A stretch of 64,000 bases of DNA from positions 1 through 64,000 of the forward strand of contig NZ_PGLQ01000006.1 of assembly GCF_002802865.1 (NCBI RefSeq), in the 5' to 3' direction. The stretch's first letter is position 1; each line of letters starts with the position of its first letter. Positions 50,785 to 60,069 of the stretch are shown piece by piece. The notes under the pieces are model-generated. The model searched no databases. It saw only the letters and a program-made list of their open reading frames with translations, and had not been told where the DNA came from. Origin of the DNA: Bifidobacterium scaligerum. Its GTDB lineage: Bacteria; Actinomycetota; Actinomycetes; Actinomycetales; Bifidobacteriaceae. The translations under genes were made by a program, and so were the position numbers.

Positions 50785-52290
50785 TTATTCCCAAAACCCA
50801 ATGTCGTCATACGCGCGGGGAAGACGCTCACCCTTGTCTGCAAGATACAGTTCAAGCAGTGAGGAAGCCACGCCTGCGGCACCATCGCGCAATCCGATTG
50901 GATGCCCTATACGAGTGGGGTTCAGCCTGGACCAGGCTATAGGCCATATCGCTTGATCCCCAGAAGCGGACCGGGTCACCTTTGCGGTGCCGAGCAAGAC
51001 GGATGCGGTGCGATTGGCGAGTTCCAGCCAATGTTCGTCTGGATGAACTTCGTTCAGGCTCAGGAAGAAATGAACAAGTCCTGCATGTCCGCAGCACTGG
51101 CAGACGTTATTCCACAATCCCGGAGACTGATGTTCGGGGACGCCGATGGATTCGAGTCCTTCGACATATCCCTTGACCGTATCCAGGTACGATTCGTCGT
51201 TAGTCAATGCATAGAGCGACAAGAACAACTTTGCAGTGCCGGCAATGCCGTTGCATTCTCCCGCATAGAACAGGTTGCGACCTGTATTGAGATCGTGCGG
51301 AGAAAGAAAACCCTTGGTTTGGGGCACGGCATGATTGGTCAGGAACAAGGAAGCCTGCTTGGCGCCGTCCAGATAAGCATGATCGCCGGTCTCGTGGTAC
51401 AGACGCAGCAGTGTAAAACCTGCTCCCGCGGGCCCATACGAAAAATTCGGACGGTGAGAACCGATGAGCCGCTGGTAGTTGGCAATGGTGGCGGGCTCGA
51501 CGAAACCGCCCGTATGGGCATTGCCTGTCAACGATTCGTAATACTTGTCGCGCCAGTAATTGCGTTCGGCGATCTGCGCGAATGCGTCAAAATCCAAGGA
51601 TCCGTCCGGCTGGCGCACTCCGTGCGAAAGGAATTCACGCCCGGCGGCAGCAATCACTGTGGTTATCTCATCGGATTGGAGAATGGCGTTGATGTCAATC
51701 AGAATTTCGATGATGCCGCCATCGAACAGTTGGGCGCTGGTATTCGCCCAATGCACTCCATATTCGCCTGATTCCGCAATGAGCAGATACCATTGCGCGA
51801 TCTGTGCCAGAGCCGTTTCGATGGTGTTCTTCAGGTCCTGGGCGCTGGGATCTGCGCTGGGATCTGCGCTGGGATCTTGAGATGCGGTATACCATGCTCG
51901 TCTGAGTGATTCGGCGACACCTCCTACGCCGAAGTCGACGCTTTTGCCGAGTTCCGGTAGGGATTCCTGCCGCTGCAATGCCGCAATATTGTCCGGCAGG
52001 AGAATATCCCGCCAGTGAAGTGCCGCGAACCGGGCGGCTTTGGCGAAAATCTCGCCGTATGTGGAGCTTCCTGTCGCCTGATACAGATTGGCGTAAAACT
52101 CCACAATGCCGGTGGAACCATGGTATCGGGATAGGTCCAACGGCGCTTGCGGATCCGTCGTCCAATACACGCCGTCGGCATGGGCATGGGCATATTGGGA
52201 TATCGAGCGTTCTGCGTCCTGCGCAAGCTCAAGGTATTGGTCGGCGGAATCCGCTGCGGTAATGGGGAAGAGGGTGTCGTAATCCGTCAT
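50785..52290 (-). CDS. LanC-like protein with Cys-Cys-Gly zinc motif
   Basis: A 501-residue soluble protein with the repeated hairpin pattern of the LanC alpha/alpha toroid: YHGSTGIVEFYANLY, GPAGAGFTLLRLYHETG, GECNGIAGTAKLFLSLY, CQCCGHAGLVHFFLSL and GLRDGAAGVASSLLELYLAD. The expected zinc ligands are Cys 346 (GECNG) and Cys 399-Cys 400 (CCG), so the His of the usual CHG motif is replaced by Cys, as known in ProcM-type synthetases. LanC enzymes add cysteine thiols to dehydrated residues to form lanthionine; here there is no LanB, LanM or precursor nearby, so a different thiol or peptide substrate is possible. Residues 139-149 hold an encoded DPSA repeat. I start at the ATG at 52290, the first Met of the open frame. 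Confidence 0.75.
   Translation of the reverse strand: MTDYDTLFPITAADSADQYLELAQDAERSISQYAHAHADGVYWTTDPQAPLDLSRYHGSTGIVEFYANLYQATGSSTYGEIFAKAARFAALHWRDILLPDNIAALQRQESLPELGKSVDFGVGGVAESLRRAWYTASQDPSADPSADPSAQDLKNTIETALAQIAQWYLLIAESGEYGVHWANTSAQLFDGGIIEILIDINAILQSDEITTVIAAAGREFLSHGVRQPDGSLDFDAFAQIAERNYWRDKYYESLTGNAHTGGFVEPATIANYQRLIGSHRPNFSYGPAGAGFTLLRLYHETGDHAYLDGAKQASLFLTNHAVPQTKGFLSPHDLNTGRNLFYAGECNGIAGTAKLFLSLYALTNDESYLDTVKGYVEGLESIGVPEHQSPGLWNNVCQCCGHAGLVHFFLSLNEVHPDEHWLELANRTASVLLGTAKVTRSASGDQAIWPIAWSRLNPTRIGHPIGLRDGAAGVASSLLELYLADKGERLPRAYDDIGFWE
51841..51880. repeat. 12-bp tandem repeat in LanC-like gene
   Basis: GCGCTGGGATCT occurs three times, encoding the DPSA repeat between the second and third toroid hairpins, likely a surface loop. 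Confidence 0.8.
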
Positions 52291-52345
52291 TGGTTTGTCC
52301 TTCGCTGTTGCGCCGGCCGATGCGGGAACGCATCGAACCGATGAT

Positions 52346-52383
52346 TGCTATGAATATCGATGTGAATATCGATGTGAATATCG
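52346..52383. repeat. 12-bp tandem repeat between genes
   Basis: ATATCGATGTGA occurs about three times in the 136-bp gap between the flavoprotein and LanC-like genes. Confidence 0.8.
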
Positions 52384-52426
52384 AAAGTGCCTTCAATTCG
52401 GGCGCCAGATAGGGGGAGCTGGTGTG

Positions 52427-53557
52427 TCAGATCGACGCAAACCGCTGCGGTCGAAAATCGTCCAGCACGTGGAACTCATTGCCGTCCACCAGCTCGTCTC
52501 CCAACAGCTGTCCCAGCAGCAAACCGACCGTGGCGCCGCTGTGCGTGAAGACGACGGAGACGTTCGTGCCGGCAATGGTGCCGACTACGGGATAGCCGTC
52601 TGCGGGAATAGGGCGGATACCGACCTTTACGCTTTCGGCGTGCAGCACGGGCTTACCTTCCAGAGCGTTGCCTACCGCATCCAGCAGTGCGCGCACCGCC
52701 TCGTCCGGTACGTTTTGACCCGGTGCGTCAACGAGTTCTTCCAACCTGCTCGCCACGATAACCAGTCGTCCTGATGCGTCTGGCCTCACTCCGGCAAAAG
52801 GCATACGCAACAGTGTCCGTGGCGGGTTGTCGACCGGTTCGGTGGTTATCGTGACGCCGATATTCGATGACTCGGGGATATCGGCGATTGGTGCAAGGAG
52901 TTTCGTGGTCGCCGATCCTGCGGCAACGATGATGTTGTCTGCGTCAATGGTCTGGCCGTCAACGGTCTGCACGCCTGATACCGCATGATTGTCATCGGTG
53001 AGCAGTCGATTGACGAGGCCTGAGACGATCCGTCCGCCATGCTGCTTGACGACGCCATTGAGTTCGTGGATGAGCAATGGGAGATCGACCCATGCGTCTT
53101 CCGGCTCGTACAGCACCGTTCCCCGCACTCGGGACCAATCCACCGTAGGTTCGACCGACTGGGCTTCTTGAGCGGAAATCGGATATATATCCTGCCCTTG
53201 AGACGCCAAACGTGCGATTTCATCGTCAATTGATTCACGTGAAACAGACACGGTTGTCGTCGGCAGCAACTGGCGGTCCGACGAGCTGCCCCAATCAAGT
53301 CGTCCAGAAGGGTGGTACCAGGACGCCGAGGAGCGGAGCTGTTCGTGGGCCAGCCTCAATCGTCCCAATGTGCGCAACGTGTGGTACGCAGGGGAGGTGG
53401 CGGCAGCATCGTTGATCCACCCCAATGATCTCGCCGACGCCGTCTCTTCCGCAGAGCCGCCGTCGAGCAGAGTCACCTGCTGACCGCGTGATGCGAGTCT
53501 TGCGGCGGTGGCCGCGCCCAATATTCCATTGCCTACAACGAGATATCGCTTGGTCAT
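52427..53557 (-). CDS. FAD-dependent oxidoreductase, DAO family
   Basis: A 376-residue flavoprotein of the D-amino-acid oxidase/glycine oxidase/DadA fold. The dinucleotide motif VVGNGILGAATAARLASRG (GxGxxG at residues 9-14) opens the protein, and the C-terminal VVFTHSGATVGLLLGQLLGDEL is the second FAD contact typical of this family. Members oxidise amino groups of D-amino acids, glycine, sarcosine or similar secondary amines. The neighbours (racemase-family protein, peptide importer) make an amino-acid-derived substrate likely, but sequence does not tell which. It starts at the ATG at 53557, 84 bp after the racemase-like gene. Confidence 0.85.
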   Translation of the reverse strand: MTKRYLVVGNGILGAATAARLASRGQQVTLLDGGSAEETASARSLGWINDAAATSPAYHTLRTLGRLRLAHEQLRSSASWYHPSGRLDWGSSSDRQLLPTTTVSVSRESIDDEIARLASQGQDIYPISAQEAQSVEPTVDWSRVRGTVLYEPEDAWVDLPLLIHELNGVVKQHGGRIVSGLVNRLLTDDNHAVSGVQTVDGQTIDADNIIVAAGSATTKLLAPIADIPESSNIGVTITTEPVDNPPRTLLRMPFAGVRPDASGRLVIVASRLEELVDAPGQNVPDEAVRALLDAVGNALEGKPVLHAESVKVGIRPIPADGYPVVGTIAGTNVSVVFTHSGATVGLLLGQLLGDELVDGNEFHVLDDFRPQRFASI

Positions 53558-53641
53558 GTCAAAAGTCTTTCTCTAGCAGTTGTGTATGCATGGCAACTGT
53601 TCGTTAGCCGCAGAACGTCAAAGCGTCAGAACATCAAAACG

Positions 53642-54421
53642 TCATTGGACTGCGGAATGAAGCCACTGGATTAAGGTGTCCGCATCCCACACCGGCAGTC
53701 CGGTGTGATGTCGAATTTCCTCGGAGAACGGAGCGAGATTGGTGCATTCCAGCACGATGGCGGCGATGCTGTCGTCCGATGCCAGTGCCTGATCGATGCC
53801 GGCCAGGACTTCATCGCTGGCTCGTCTGACGTCGTAGTCGTCGGTGTCTGACGTAATCACGCCATACAGATACGTCGCCCCAGTCAGAGCGGCGACCCTC
53901 ACTCGCGCGAAATCACGCGATGCGACGCCGCTTTCCCGCAACTGTTCCTCATCGATTCCATGTTGTTCGATGGTGACCACAAGCACTTTCTGGTCTGATC
54001 TGAGCAGTCTGAGCGCCAATTCCACTTGCAGCAGACTTGAAGTAGCTACCGGAATGGCAGTCCGATCGGCGATCTGCGACTGGTATCGTGCCATCAGTCC
54101 GCATGATGTGCCAGCCACTGCAATGCCCTGATCGGCCATCGTGTTGACGGCGTCGATAAACCCCTCTCGGACTTTCTCGGATTTCGGGGCGGTCATATCG
54201 GACGGACCTATGCCTTGCACGATGGCATAATGCACCGGGAAAGGGAATGTGGCCGCGTTACCGATGTCCCCGAGAGGGCGCGGGATGGTCGAGTCCAGCA
54301 TGGCGACGCCTACGGAAACCCCGTAGAAGGGTCTGCCGCGTTTGATCGTCGCGGTCTCGCGGCTATGCGCTTGGTTATGCGCCTCTGTCGGCAGATGGTT
54401 GAACGAATGGGAGGTGCTCAT
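53642..54421 (-). CDS. Asp/Glu/hydantoin racemase family protein
   Basis: A 259-residue protein of the aspartate/glutamate racemase superfamily. Both catalytic cysteines are present: Cys 107 in GTSCGLM and Cys 226 in LECTNLAP. Family enzymes invert amino acids or hydantoins without a cofactor, or act as maleate isomerases or decarboxylases. The first 30 residues are a His/Ser/Thr-rich extension that is not usual. The gene follows the binding protein by 14 bp and precedes the flavoprotein, so racemisation followed by oxidation of an imported compound is a reasonable, unproven reading. Confidence 0.85.
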   Translation of the reverse strand: MSTSHSFNHLPTEAHNQAHSRETATIKRGRPFYGVSVGVAMLDSTIPRPLGDIGNAATFPFPVHYAIVQGIGPSDMTAPKSEKVREGFIDAVNTMADQGIAVAGTSCGLMARYQSQIADRTAIPVATSSLLQVELALRLLRSDQKVLVVTIEQHGIDEEQLRESGVASRDFARVRVAALTGATYLYGVITSDTDDYDVRRASDEVLAGIDQALASDDSIAAIVLECTNLAPFSEEIRHHTGLPVWDADTLIQWLHSAVQ

Positions 54422-54435
54422 AGGTTCCAGGCCCC

Positions 54436-56046
54436 TTACGCGAGTTTCGCGTCGTACAGGTTCAGGCGGGATTCCGCATCGTAGGTAACGCCCTGCACTC
54501 CCTTGCTCAGTCCATAGAACTGCACGAGATAGGCGACCGGGATCTGCAGGCCGCGTTCCACGATCTCCTTCTGTACGTTTTGCAGAATCTTGTTTCTGGC
54601 GGTGTCGTCGGTGGTGGCGTTCTGTTCGGACAACGGAGCGACCAGATCGTCGTTGGCCTCCAGGTTCGAGCGATTGCCGCCGTCTACGGGAGACACTTGG
54701 CCGCGGAGCACGTCGGCGTCGATATCGGTGGTGTTCGCGAACAGGACGGAGTACTTGTGCTTGCCGGTGACTTCCGAATAATCACCGGTGTAGTCCGCGA
54801 AGTCCACCTGAAGGCCGTTCTGGTTGAGCTGCTGCACCACGAGCTCCAGCAGCTTCTGGGAAAGCGTATACGGGCTGGCTTTGGTGATGTGGAACGACAA
54901 GGGCTTGCCGTCCTTTTCCCAAATGCCGTCGTTGTTCTTGCTCCAGCCGTCGTCTTCGAGGAGCTTGTCGGCCTTGGAGGGATCGTATTTCAGCTCATCG
55001 GAAAGATCGGCCCATCCGGAAACGTTCTTGGTCAACAGGCTGATGGCGGGTTCGGACTTGCCTCCGAAAGCCACGGTGTTGATCTCATCGCGGTTCAGGT
55101 AATATGAAACGGCCTGACGGACGGATTGGTCCGTGAACGGCGCCTCCTTGACGTTCACCTGCAGACGGAGCGGCACGCCGGGCGTGGTGACGGGCACGAT
55201 GGTTGCCCCTGAGCCTTCGGCGGACTGGAAATCCTGCGGATCGATGCTTTGCGCGACCTGCGCCTGTCCCGAAGTCAGCAGACCAAGGCGAGAACTCGAT
55301 TCGGGCACCAGCTTGAACACGATGGTCTTGATATAGGCCTCGCCCGTATGCCCTGCATATGAAGGATTGGTGTCGTAATCCTTCCTCGCGTTGATGGTCA
55401 CATCCTGATTCGGCGTGTATTTGCCTAATGTGTATGGACCGGTTCCCACCACTCCTGCGGCGCATCGCGCTTCGGCGGACTGGGCTATGGTGTTCGGGGA
55501 GAGAATCGAGAGGAAATCGCTGGCCGTGTGGTTCAGGAACGAACCGTTCGGCTTGCTGAAGGCCACGGTGACGGTCTGCGGATCAACCACGGTTGTGCTT
55601 GTGTAGTTGGCGAAGTAGCTGCTGGATCTGACGCCTTGCGGATAGGTTGCGGCTTGGTCGAAGTTCTGCTTGACCACTTCGGCGGTAAGCTCCTCGCCGT
55701 CCGAGAAGTGAACGCCTTTTTTGAGATGGAACGTGAATTCCGTCGCGTCTGCATTGGACTCCCAGCTTTCGGCCAAGGCGGGGAGCAGCTTGCCGGTTTT
55801 CGTATCCAAAGCGGTGAGGCTTTCCACAACCTGCCGCAGCACATTATGCACTGCCGGTTCATCGAACTGCCATGGATCAAGGCACTTTACGGTTCCGTCC
55901 AATGCGACGGTGAGCGTCTGGCCGGTGGCGGATTGCGCGGCTGTGGCGCTGCCGCAAGCGGCCAGTGAACATGCCAATGTGCCGGCGGCTAAGACGGTGA
56001 GCAATCGCTTGGTTCGGGATGCGAGCAGGGAAGTCGGAAAAGTCAT
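54436..56046 (-). CDS. peptide-type ABC transporter substrate-binding lipoprotein
   Basis: A 536-residue family-5 solute-binding protein (oligopeptide/dipeptide/nickel type). A signal sequence ends in the lipobox LAAC with Cys at residue 31. The domain begins with ALDGTVKCLDPWQFDEPAV and contains FHLKKGVHFSDGEELTAEVV, the signature of the family. It is preceded by the double ATPase gene and followed by the racemase-like gene, in one unit. Family-5 proteins bind peptides, heme, nickel complexes or opines, so the cargo is not certain. Confidence 0.9.
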   Translation of the reverse strand: MTFPTSLLASRTKRLLTVLAAGTLACSLAACGSATAAQSATGQTLTVALDGTVKCLDPWQFDEPAVHNVLRQVVESLTALDTKTGKLLPALAESWESNADATEFTFHLKKGVHFSDGEELTAEVVKQNFDQAATYPQGVRSSSYFANYTSTTVVDPQTVTVAFSKPNGSFLNHTASDFLSILSPNTIAQSAEARCAAGVVGTGPYTLGKYTPNQDVTINARKDYDTNPSYAGHTGEAYIKTIVFKLVPESSSRLGLLTSGQAQVAQSIDPQDFQSAEGSGATIVPVTTPGVPLRLQVNVKEAPFTDQSVRQAVSYYLNRDEINTVAFGGKSEPAISLLTKNVSGWADLSDELKYDPSKADKLLEDDGWSKNNDGIWEKDGKPLSFHITKASPYTLSQKLLELVVQQLNQNGLQVDFADYTGDYSEVTGKHKYSVLFANTTDIDADVLRGQVSPVDGGNRSNLEANDDLVAPLSEQNATTDDTARNKILQNVQKEIVERGLQIPVAYLVQFYGLSKGVQGVTYDAESRLNLYDAKLA

Positions 56047-56136
56047 GGTGTTGCTTTCTGTACGTAGGAATGAATTGCTGTTGTGTATTGGTAGGTATTT
56101 GCGTAGGTATTTGTTGTCGGCCGCTATCGGCTCTCC

Positions 56137-57759
56137 TCACGCCAATGGCGAAGGCGTATTGACGTGGCGATGCCAGCGCGGAATGGAAGAGACCAACTGT
56201 CGGGTGTAAGGATGCTGCGGATTGGCGAGTACCTGATCCGTTTCGCCCTGTTCCACAATGAGGCCATCATGGATGATGATGACTTCGTCCGCGAGCATTC
56301 GGACGACCGCCAGATTATGCGAGATGAGCAGGTACGCCATGTCGTGCTCCACCTGAACTTTGTGCAGCAGATGCAGGATGTCGTTCTGCACGGAGACGTC
56401 CAGTGCGCTCGTAGGCTCATCCAGCACCATCAAGTCCGGTTTCATGGCCAGAGCCCGGGCGATGGCGACTCTCTGGCACTGCCCGCCGGACAAATCGCCA
56501 GGCTTTTGATCGAACACGGTGTTCGGCAGGGAGACATCGGCGATGAGATCATGTATCTGCGCACGTCGCGTCGCGCTGTCCTTATTGCCGGATGCTGTCA
56601 GGGCCTCATCAAGCAGTCGCTGCACCGAGTACCGAGGATCGAGCGAAGCGTATGGATTCTGGTACACCATTTGAATCTTGCGTCGAATGGGTCGGCTGTC
56701 GCGCGTATTAAGCCCGGCGTACTTGGTGTTCTTGAACTGCACATATCCGCTGTCGGGTTTTTCGGTGCCGACGACTATTCGTGCAGTCGTGGTCTTCCCG
56801 GACCCCGATTCCCCCACTAACGCGAGCACTCGTCCGTCCGGAATATTGAACGATACGTCATCCAACGCGACATGGGGCGCACTGTGGTTCCCCGGGAACG
56901 CCTTCCTGACATGCTTGACCTCAAGCAGGGCTTCGTCGTCCGGGACATATGGATTGGACGACAACAGGCGTTCGCTGTCCATGCTGGGAACGGCGCGAAT
57001 AAGCCGCTTGGAATACTCGTCCTGGGGATTATCCAGCAGTGCGGAGGTCTCGCCTTGCTCGACAATCGTCCCGTGATGCATGATGACCATACGCTTGGAT
57101 CGCTCGGCGGCCACAGCCAGATCGTGGGTGATCAATAGCATTGCGCTGCCGGTTTTGCTGATGAATCGATCCAAGCAGTCAAGGACCAGTCGTTGCACCG
57201 TGACGTCGAGCGCGCTGGTCGGTTCGTCCGCGATCAGTAGCTTGGGGCGCAATGCCATCACTATGGCGATCAGCACTCGCTGCAGCATGCCGCCGGAGAG
57301 TTGATGTGGATATTTCTCCAGCAGAGTCTCGGCGTGGGGCAGTCCGGCGTCGGTCAGCAGCCGTATCGCCTGCTGCTTTGCCTGAACCTTGGTGATGCGA
57401 TTCCTGAGCCGCAATACGCCGATCAACTGTGCGCCGATTTTCCGGACCGGATTCAATGCGACGGCAGGGTCCTGCGGAATATATCCGACATCCGAGCCAA
57501 GATATGCCGTGATTTCTTTCGGTGTGAAGTCCAGTACGTCGCGCCCTTGGAACAGCACGGTTCCGGTCACCGTGGTCGAATCGGGCAGTGTACGCAAGAT
57601 GACGTGCGCCAGTGATGATTTGCCCGAGCCGGACTCTCCCACAACCGATACGGTCTGCCCCTGTTGAACGTCAAGCGAGATGCCTTGAAGCGCTTCAACC
57701 GGTTGCTGCGAGTCATGATAGGTGAGATGGAGATTGTCGATGTGCAACAGGGCTGTCAT
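56137..57759 (-). CDS. fused double ATPase of peptide ABC importer (DppD-DppF type)
   Basis: A 540-residue protein containing two complete ATPase domains. The first has Walker A GESGSGKSS near 40, signature LSGGMLQRV near 155 and Walker B LLIADEPTSALD near 175. The second has Walker A GESGSGKTT near 315, signature LSGGQCQRV near 425 and Walker B LMVLDEPTSALD near 445. All catalytic Glu and His residues appear present. The fusion of the DppD- and DppF-like subunits into one chain is common in actinobacterial peptide importers. AAGGAAG precedes the ATG at 57759; the gap to the upstream permease is 12 bp. Confidence 0.92.
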   Translation of the reverse strand: MTALLHIDNLHLTYHDSQQPVEALQGISLDVQQGQTVSVVGESGSGKSSLAHVILRTLPDSTTVTGTVLFQGRDVLDFTPKEITAYLGSDVGYIPQDPAVALNPVRKIGAQLIGVLRLRNRITKVQAKQQAIRLLTDAGLPHAETLLEKYPHQLSGGMLQRVLIAIVMALRPKLLIADEPTSALDVTVQRLVLDCLDRFISKTGSAMLLITHDLAVAAERSKRMVIMHHGTIVEQGETSALLDNPQDEYSKRLIRAVPSMDSERLLSSNPYVPDDEALLEVKHVRKAFPGNHSAPHVALDDVSFNIPDGRVLALVGESGSGKTTTARIVVGTEKPDSGYVQFKNTKYAGLNTRDSRPIRRKIQMVYQNPYASLDPRYSVQRLLDEALTASGNKDSATRRAQIHDLIADVSLPNTVFDQKPGDLSGGQCQRVAIARALAMKPDLMVLDEPTSALDVSVQNDILHLLHKVQVEHDMAYLLISHNLAVVRMLADEVIIIHDGLIVEQGETDQVLANPQHPYTRQLVSSIPRWHRHVNTPSPLA

Positions 57760-57771
57760 GATTCACTTCCT

Positions 57772-58686
57772 TCAGTCGTTCCAAGCGTGCCCGAGGCGAT
57801 TGGCCGACAGCACTACAGCGATAACCACAAGTCCGGGCAGCACAATCAGCCACCATCCCGAAACCAGATAATTTCGACCGTCCGCGATAATGGATCCCCA
57901 TTCCGGAGCCGGCAGCGGATTGCCGTACCCCAGGAAGCTCAGCGAGGCGATTTGCAGGATGACGTTGCCGAAGGAAATCGAAGCCAATGCGAGAACCGCT
58001 GACAAGGCGTTAGGCAATACATGCGCGAACGCCACGTGAGCATGTCCGAGGCCCAATCCATATGAGGATTCGATGTATTTGCGAGACGCGATGCTCAATA
58101 CGGAGGAACGCATCACTCGTGCGAATTCTCCGATTCCGCTGATACCGACGGCGATGGCCACCTTCGTCGTTCCGAATCCGAGCGCGGTAACCACCACTAT
58201 GGAGAGCAGCAACGCCGGAATGGACAGCAGGATATCCACGACGCGCATGATGATGCTATCGACCACACTGCCGGACAGTCCGGCGATGAGTCCGAGCAGC
58301 GAGCCGACGACCAGAGCTATCGCAATGGCGAGGACTGCCGCGCGAACCGATTCTCCGGCACCATAAATCACGCGGGAAAGTACATCTCGCCCAAGCTGGT
58401 CGGTGCCGAACAGATGACGAGCGCTCGGCGCTGCCAATCGTTCGGCGGCGTCTCCTTGAATCGGATCGAATCGGGTGAAGAGACTCGGTTTGATGGCCCA
58501 TCCCAAGACCAGCAGCAGTACCGCGACGGCAATCGCCAAGGATGGCTGACGGAAGTTGCCGACGAATGCGGTCAGGATCCGCGAGCGCCGCGGGAGGGAG
58601 AGCGCGGCCGTTTCGGTGCGCTGCCCAGCTCGCTGCCCGACGCGTTGCACTTTCAACGGGATTGCGATGGTATCCGGTTGCTTCAT
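57772..58686 (-). CDS. peptide ABC transporter permease, DppC type
   Basis: A 304-residue permease. A basic N-terminus and one helix (about 55-75) precede the conserved HLFGTDQLGRDVLSRVIYGAG segment that marks DppC/OppC proteins. The five-helix core has its ATPase-contact loop near SSYGLGLGHAHVAFAHVLPN. I start at the ATG at 58686, which overlaps the stop of the upstream permease by 4 bases and follows AAGGGG; the longer open frame is out of frame with the upstream gene and not real. Confidence 0.9.
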   Translation of the reverse strand: MKQPDTIAIPLKVQRVGQRAGQRTETAALSLPRRSRILTAFVGNFRQPSLAIAVAVLLLVLGWAIKPSLFTRFDPIQGDAAERLAAPSARHLFGTDQLGRDVLSRVIYGAGESVRAAVLAIAIALVVGSLLGLIAGLSGSVVDSIIMRVVDILLSIPALLLSIVVVTALGFGTTKVAIAVGISGIGEFARVMRSSVLSIASRKYIESSYGLGLGHAHVAFAHVLPNALSAVLALASISFGNVILQIASLSFLGYGNPLPAPEWGSIIADGRNYLVSGWWLIVLPGLVVIAVVLSANRLGHAWND

Positions 58687-59696
58687 TTTCTGCCCCTTCG
58701 CGAGCTGTTGCGGATGCGAGGATCGATAAGCGGATAGAGCAGGTCCACCACGAGGTTGACTCCGGCATATACGGCGGCGGTGAAAATAACCACGCCCTGT
58801 ACCACAGCCATGTCCTGCGAGGTGACTGCCACCTGCGTGATTCGTCCGATGCCATTGCGAGAAAACACGGTTTCCACCACTACGGTGCCTGCCAGCAGCT
58901 CGCCGATATGAGTGGCGATCACTGTCATTACCGAGATGGAGGCGTTCGGCAACGCTTGCTGGAAGAGTGCCGCCAAACGTCCGTATCCGACGGTTCGCAC
59001 CGTCTGCATATACGGCGAATGCCACTCTTTATCCAGACTGTTGGTGAGCACCTGGGCGATCAGGGAGCCGGTTCTCAACGACAAGGTCGCGGCCGGCAGA
59101 ATCATCGCGGCGAAACTGCCATCGCCTACTCCGGGGAAAATATGCAGGGAGAACGAGAACAGCCATAGGAGGATAAGGCCGATCCAAAATCCGGGGATGG
59201 AAGAGCCTATGGCCGGCAGCGCCCAGCATGCCCGTCGTACCGTTGCAAAACGGGAGACTATCGCCAAAGTGGAGACCACAAACGCCAGAGTGAGTGCAAT
59301 AAGCAACGCCAGCAGAGTAAGTCCGAGGGTCTGCGGCAAAGCATTGCCGATAAGTTGCGACACCGGCATTCCGGTTGCGACGGAGATGCCTAAATCGCCG
59401 TGAAGAATGCCGGTGAGTTGCTTGACATATTGTGTCAGCAGCGGCTGATCAAGACCGTAGTAGTGCTCCAATTGCTCGTATTGGGCTTGAGATATGTAAC
59501 TTGACGTCTGCAGCTTTTGCGTAGCCGCGTTGCCGGGCAGCGCATACAACAACAAAAAGCTCAACGTAAACGCAGCCCAGACCACAAACAGTGCTTGCAG
59601 CAGCCGCTGGACGACGTATCGGGCCGTGCCCCCTCTTGCGGCGGCAATAGCTTTGGGGCTTTTGAGAGAAAGTGCCCCCGAGATATAGCCAGTCAT
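58683..59696 (-). CDS. peptide ABC transporter permease, DppB type
   Basis: A 337-residue permease with six helices. YVVQRLLQALFVVWAAFTLSFLL is the N-terminal signature of DppB/OppB, followed by LPGNAA and YYGLDQPLLTQY, and the contact loop lies near RTVGYGRLAALFQQALPN. It is the first gene of the eight-gene unit, with its ATG at 59696, overlapping DppC at its end. Confidence 0.9.
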   Translation of the reverse strand: MTGYISGALSLKSPKAIAAARGGTARYVVQRLLQALFVVWAAFTLSFLLLYALPGNAATQKLQTSSYISQAQYEQLEHYYGLDQPLLTQYVKQLTGILHGDLGISVATGMPVSQLIGNALPQTLGLTLLALLIALTLAFVVSTLAIVSRFATVRRACWALPAIGSSIPGFWIGLILLWLFSFSLHIFPGVGDGSFAAMILPAATLSLRTGSLIAQVLTNSLDKEWHSPYMQTVRTVGYGRLAALFQQALPNASISVMTVIATHIGELLAGTVVVETVFSRNGIGRITQVAVTSQDMAVVQGVVIFTAAVYAGVNLVVDLLYPLIDPRIRNSSRRGRK

Positions 59697-60069
59697 ACAT
59701 GCCTTTTCTGAACGATTGGGTTGGGCTTTTGCTGATTTGTTGTTGATTTGCCGTTGATCCGTCGCTGATTCGTCGAGAAGAACGGCTGCTTATGGCGTCT
59801 GCGTGCCATAGCTGGATACAAGTCCCCCAGTGCTTGATGTGTTGAATTTCCCCCTGCGAGGTTCTTGCCCAACCAATGAACCTCGATGAGTCTCAATATA
59901 TATGGTGAGTGCCGGTCAAATCGCGGCTCAGATATATTGATTGCTTATGGCTTGCTAGTTATCGGCGGAGAATCACTGTTCGGCCGCACGATGGCTGTGG
60001 CGTGGCCCGGGCTCGACGACAAATCCGTATCGGGCGGCCCCGGCTGTGCAAGTGGGGGCTCAGGGACGA
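59697..60069. other. upstream region of the peptide-import operon
   Basis: A 373-bp gap that should contain the operon promoter. Near 59727-59775 a degenerate repeat of the phrase TGATTTG/TGATTCG occurs. The plus-strand frame 59886-60080 lacks a ribosome binding site and is not accepted. I do not find a convincing promoter or riboswitch. Confidence 0.45.
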
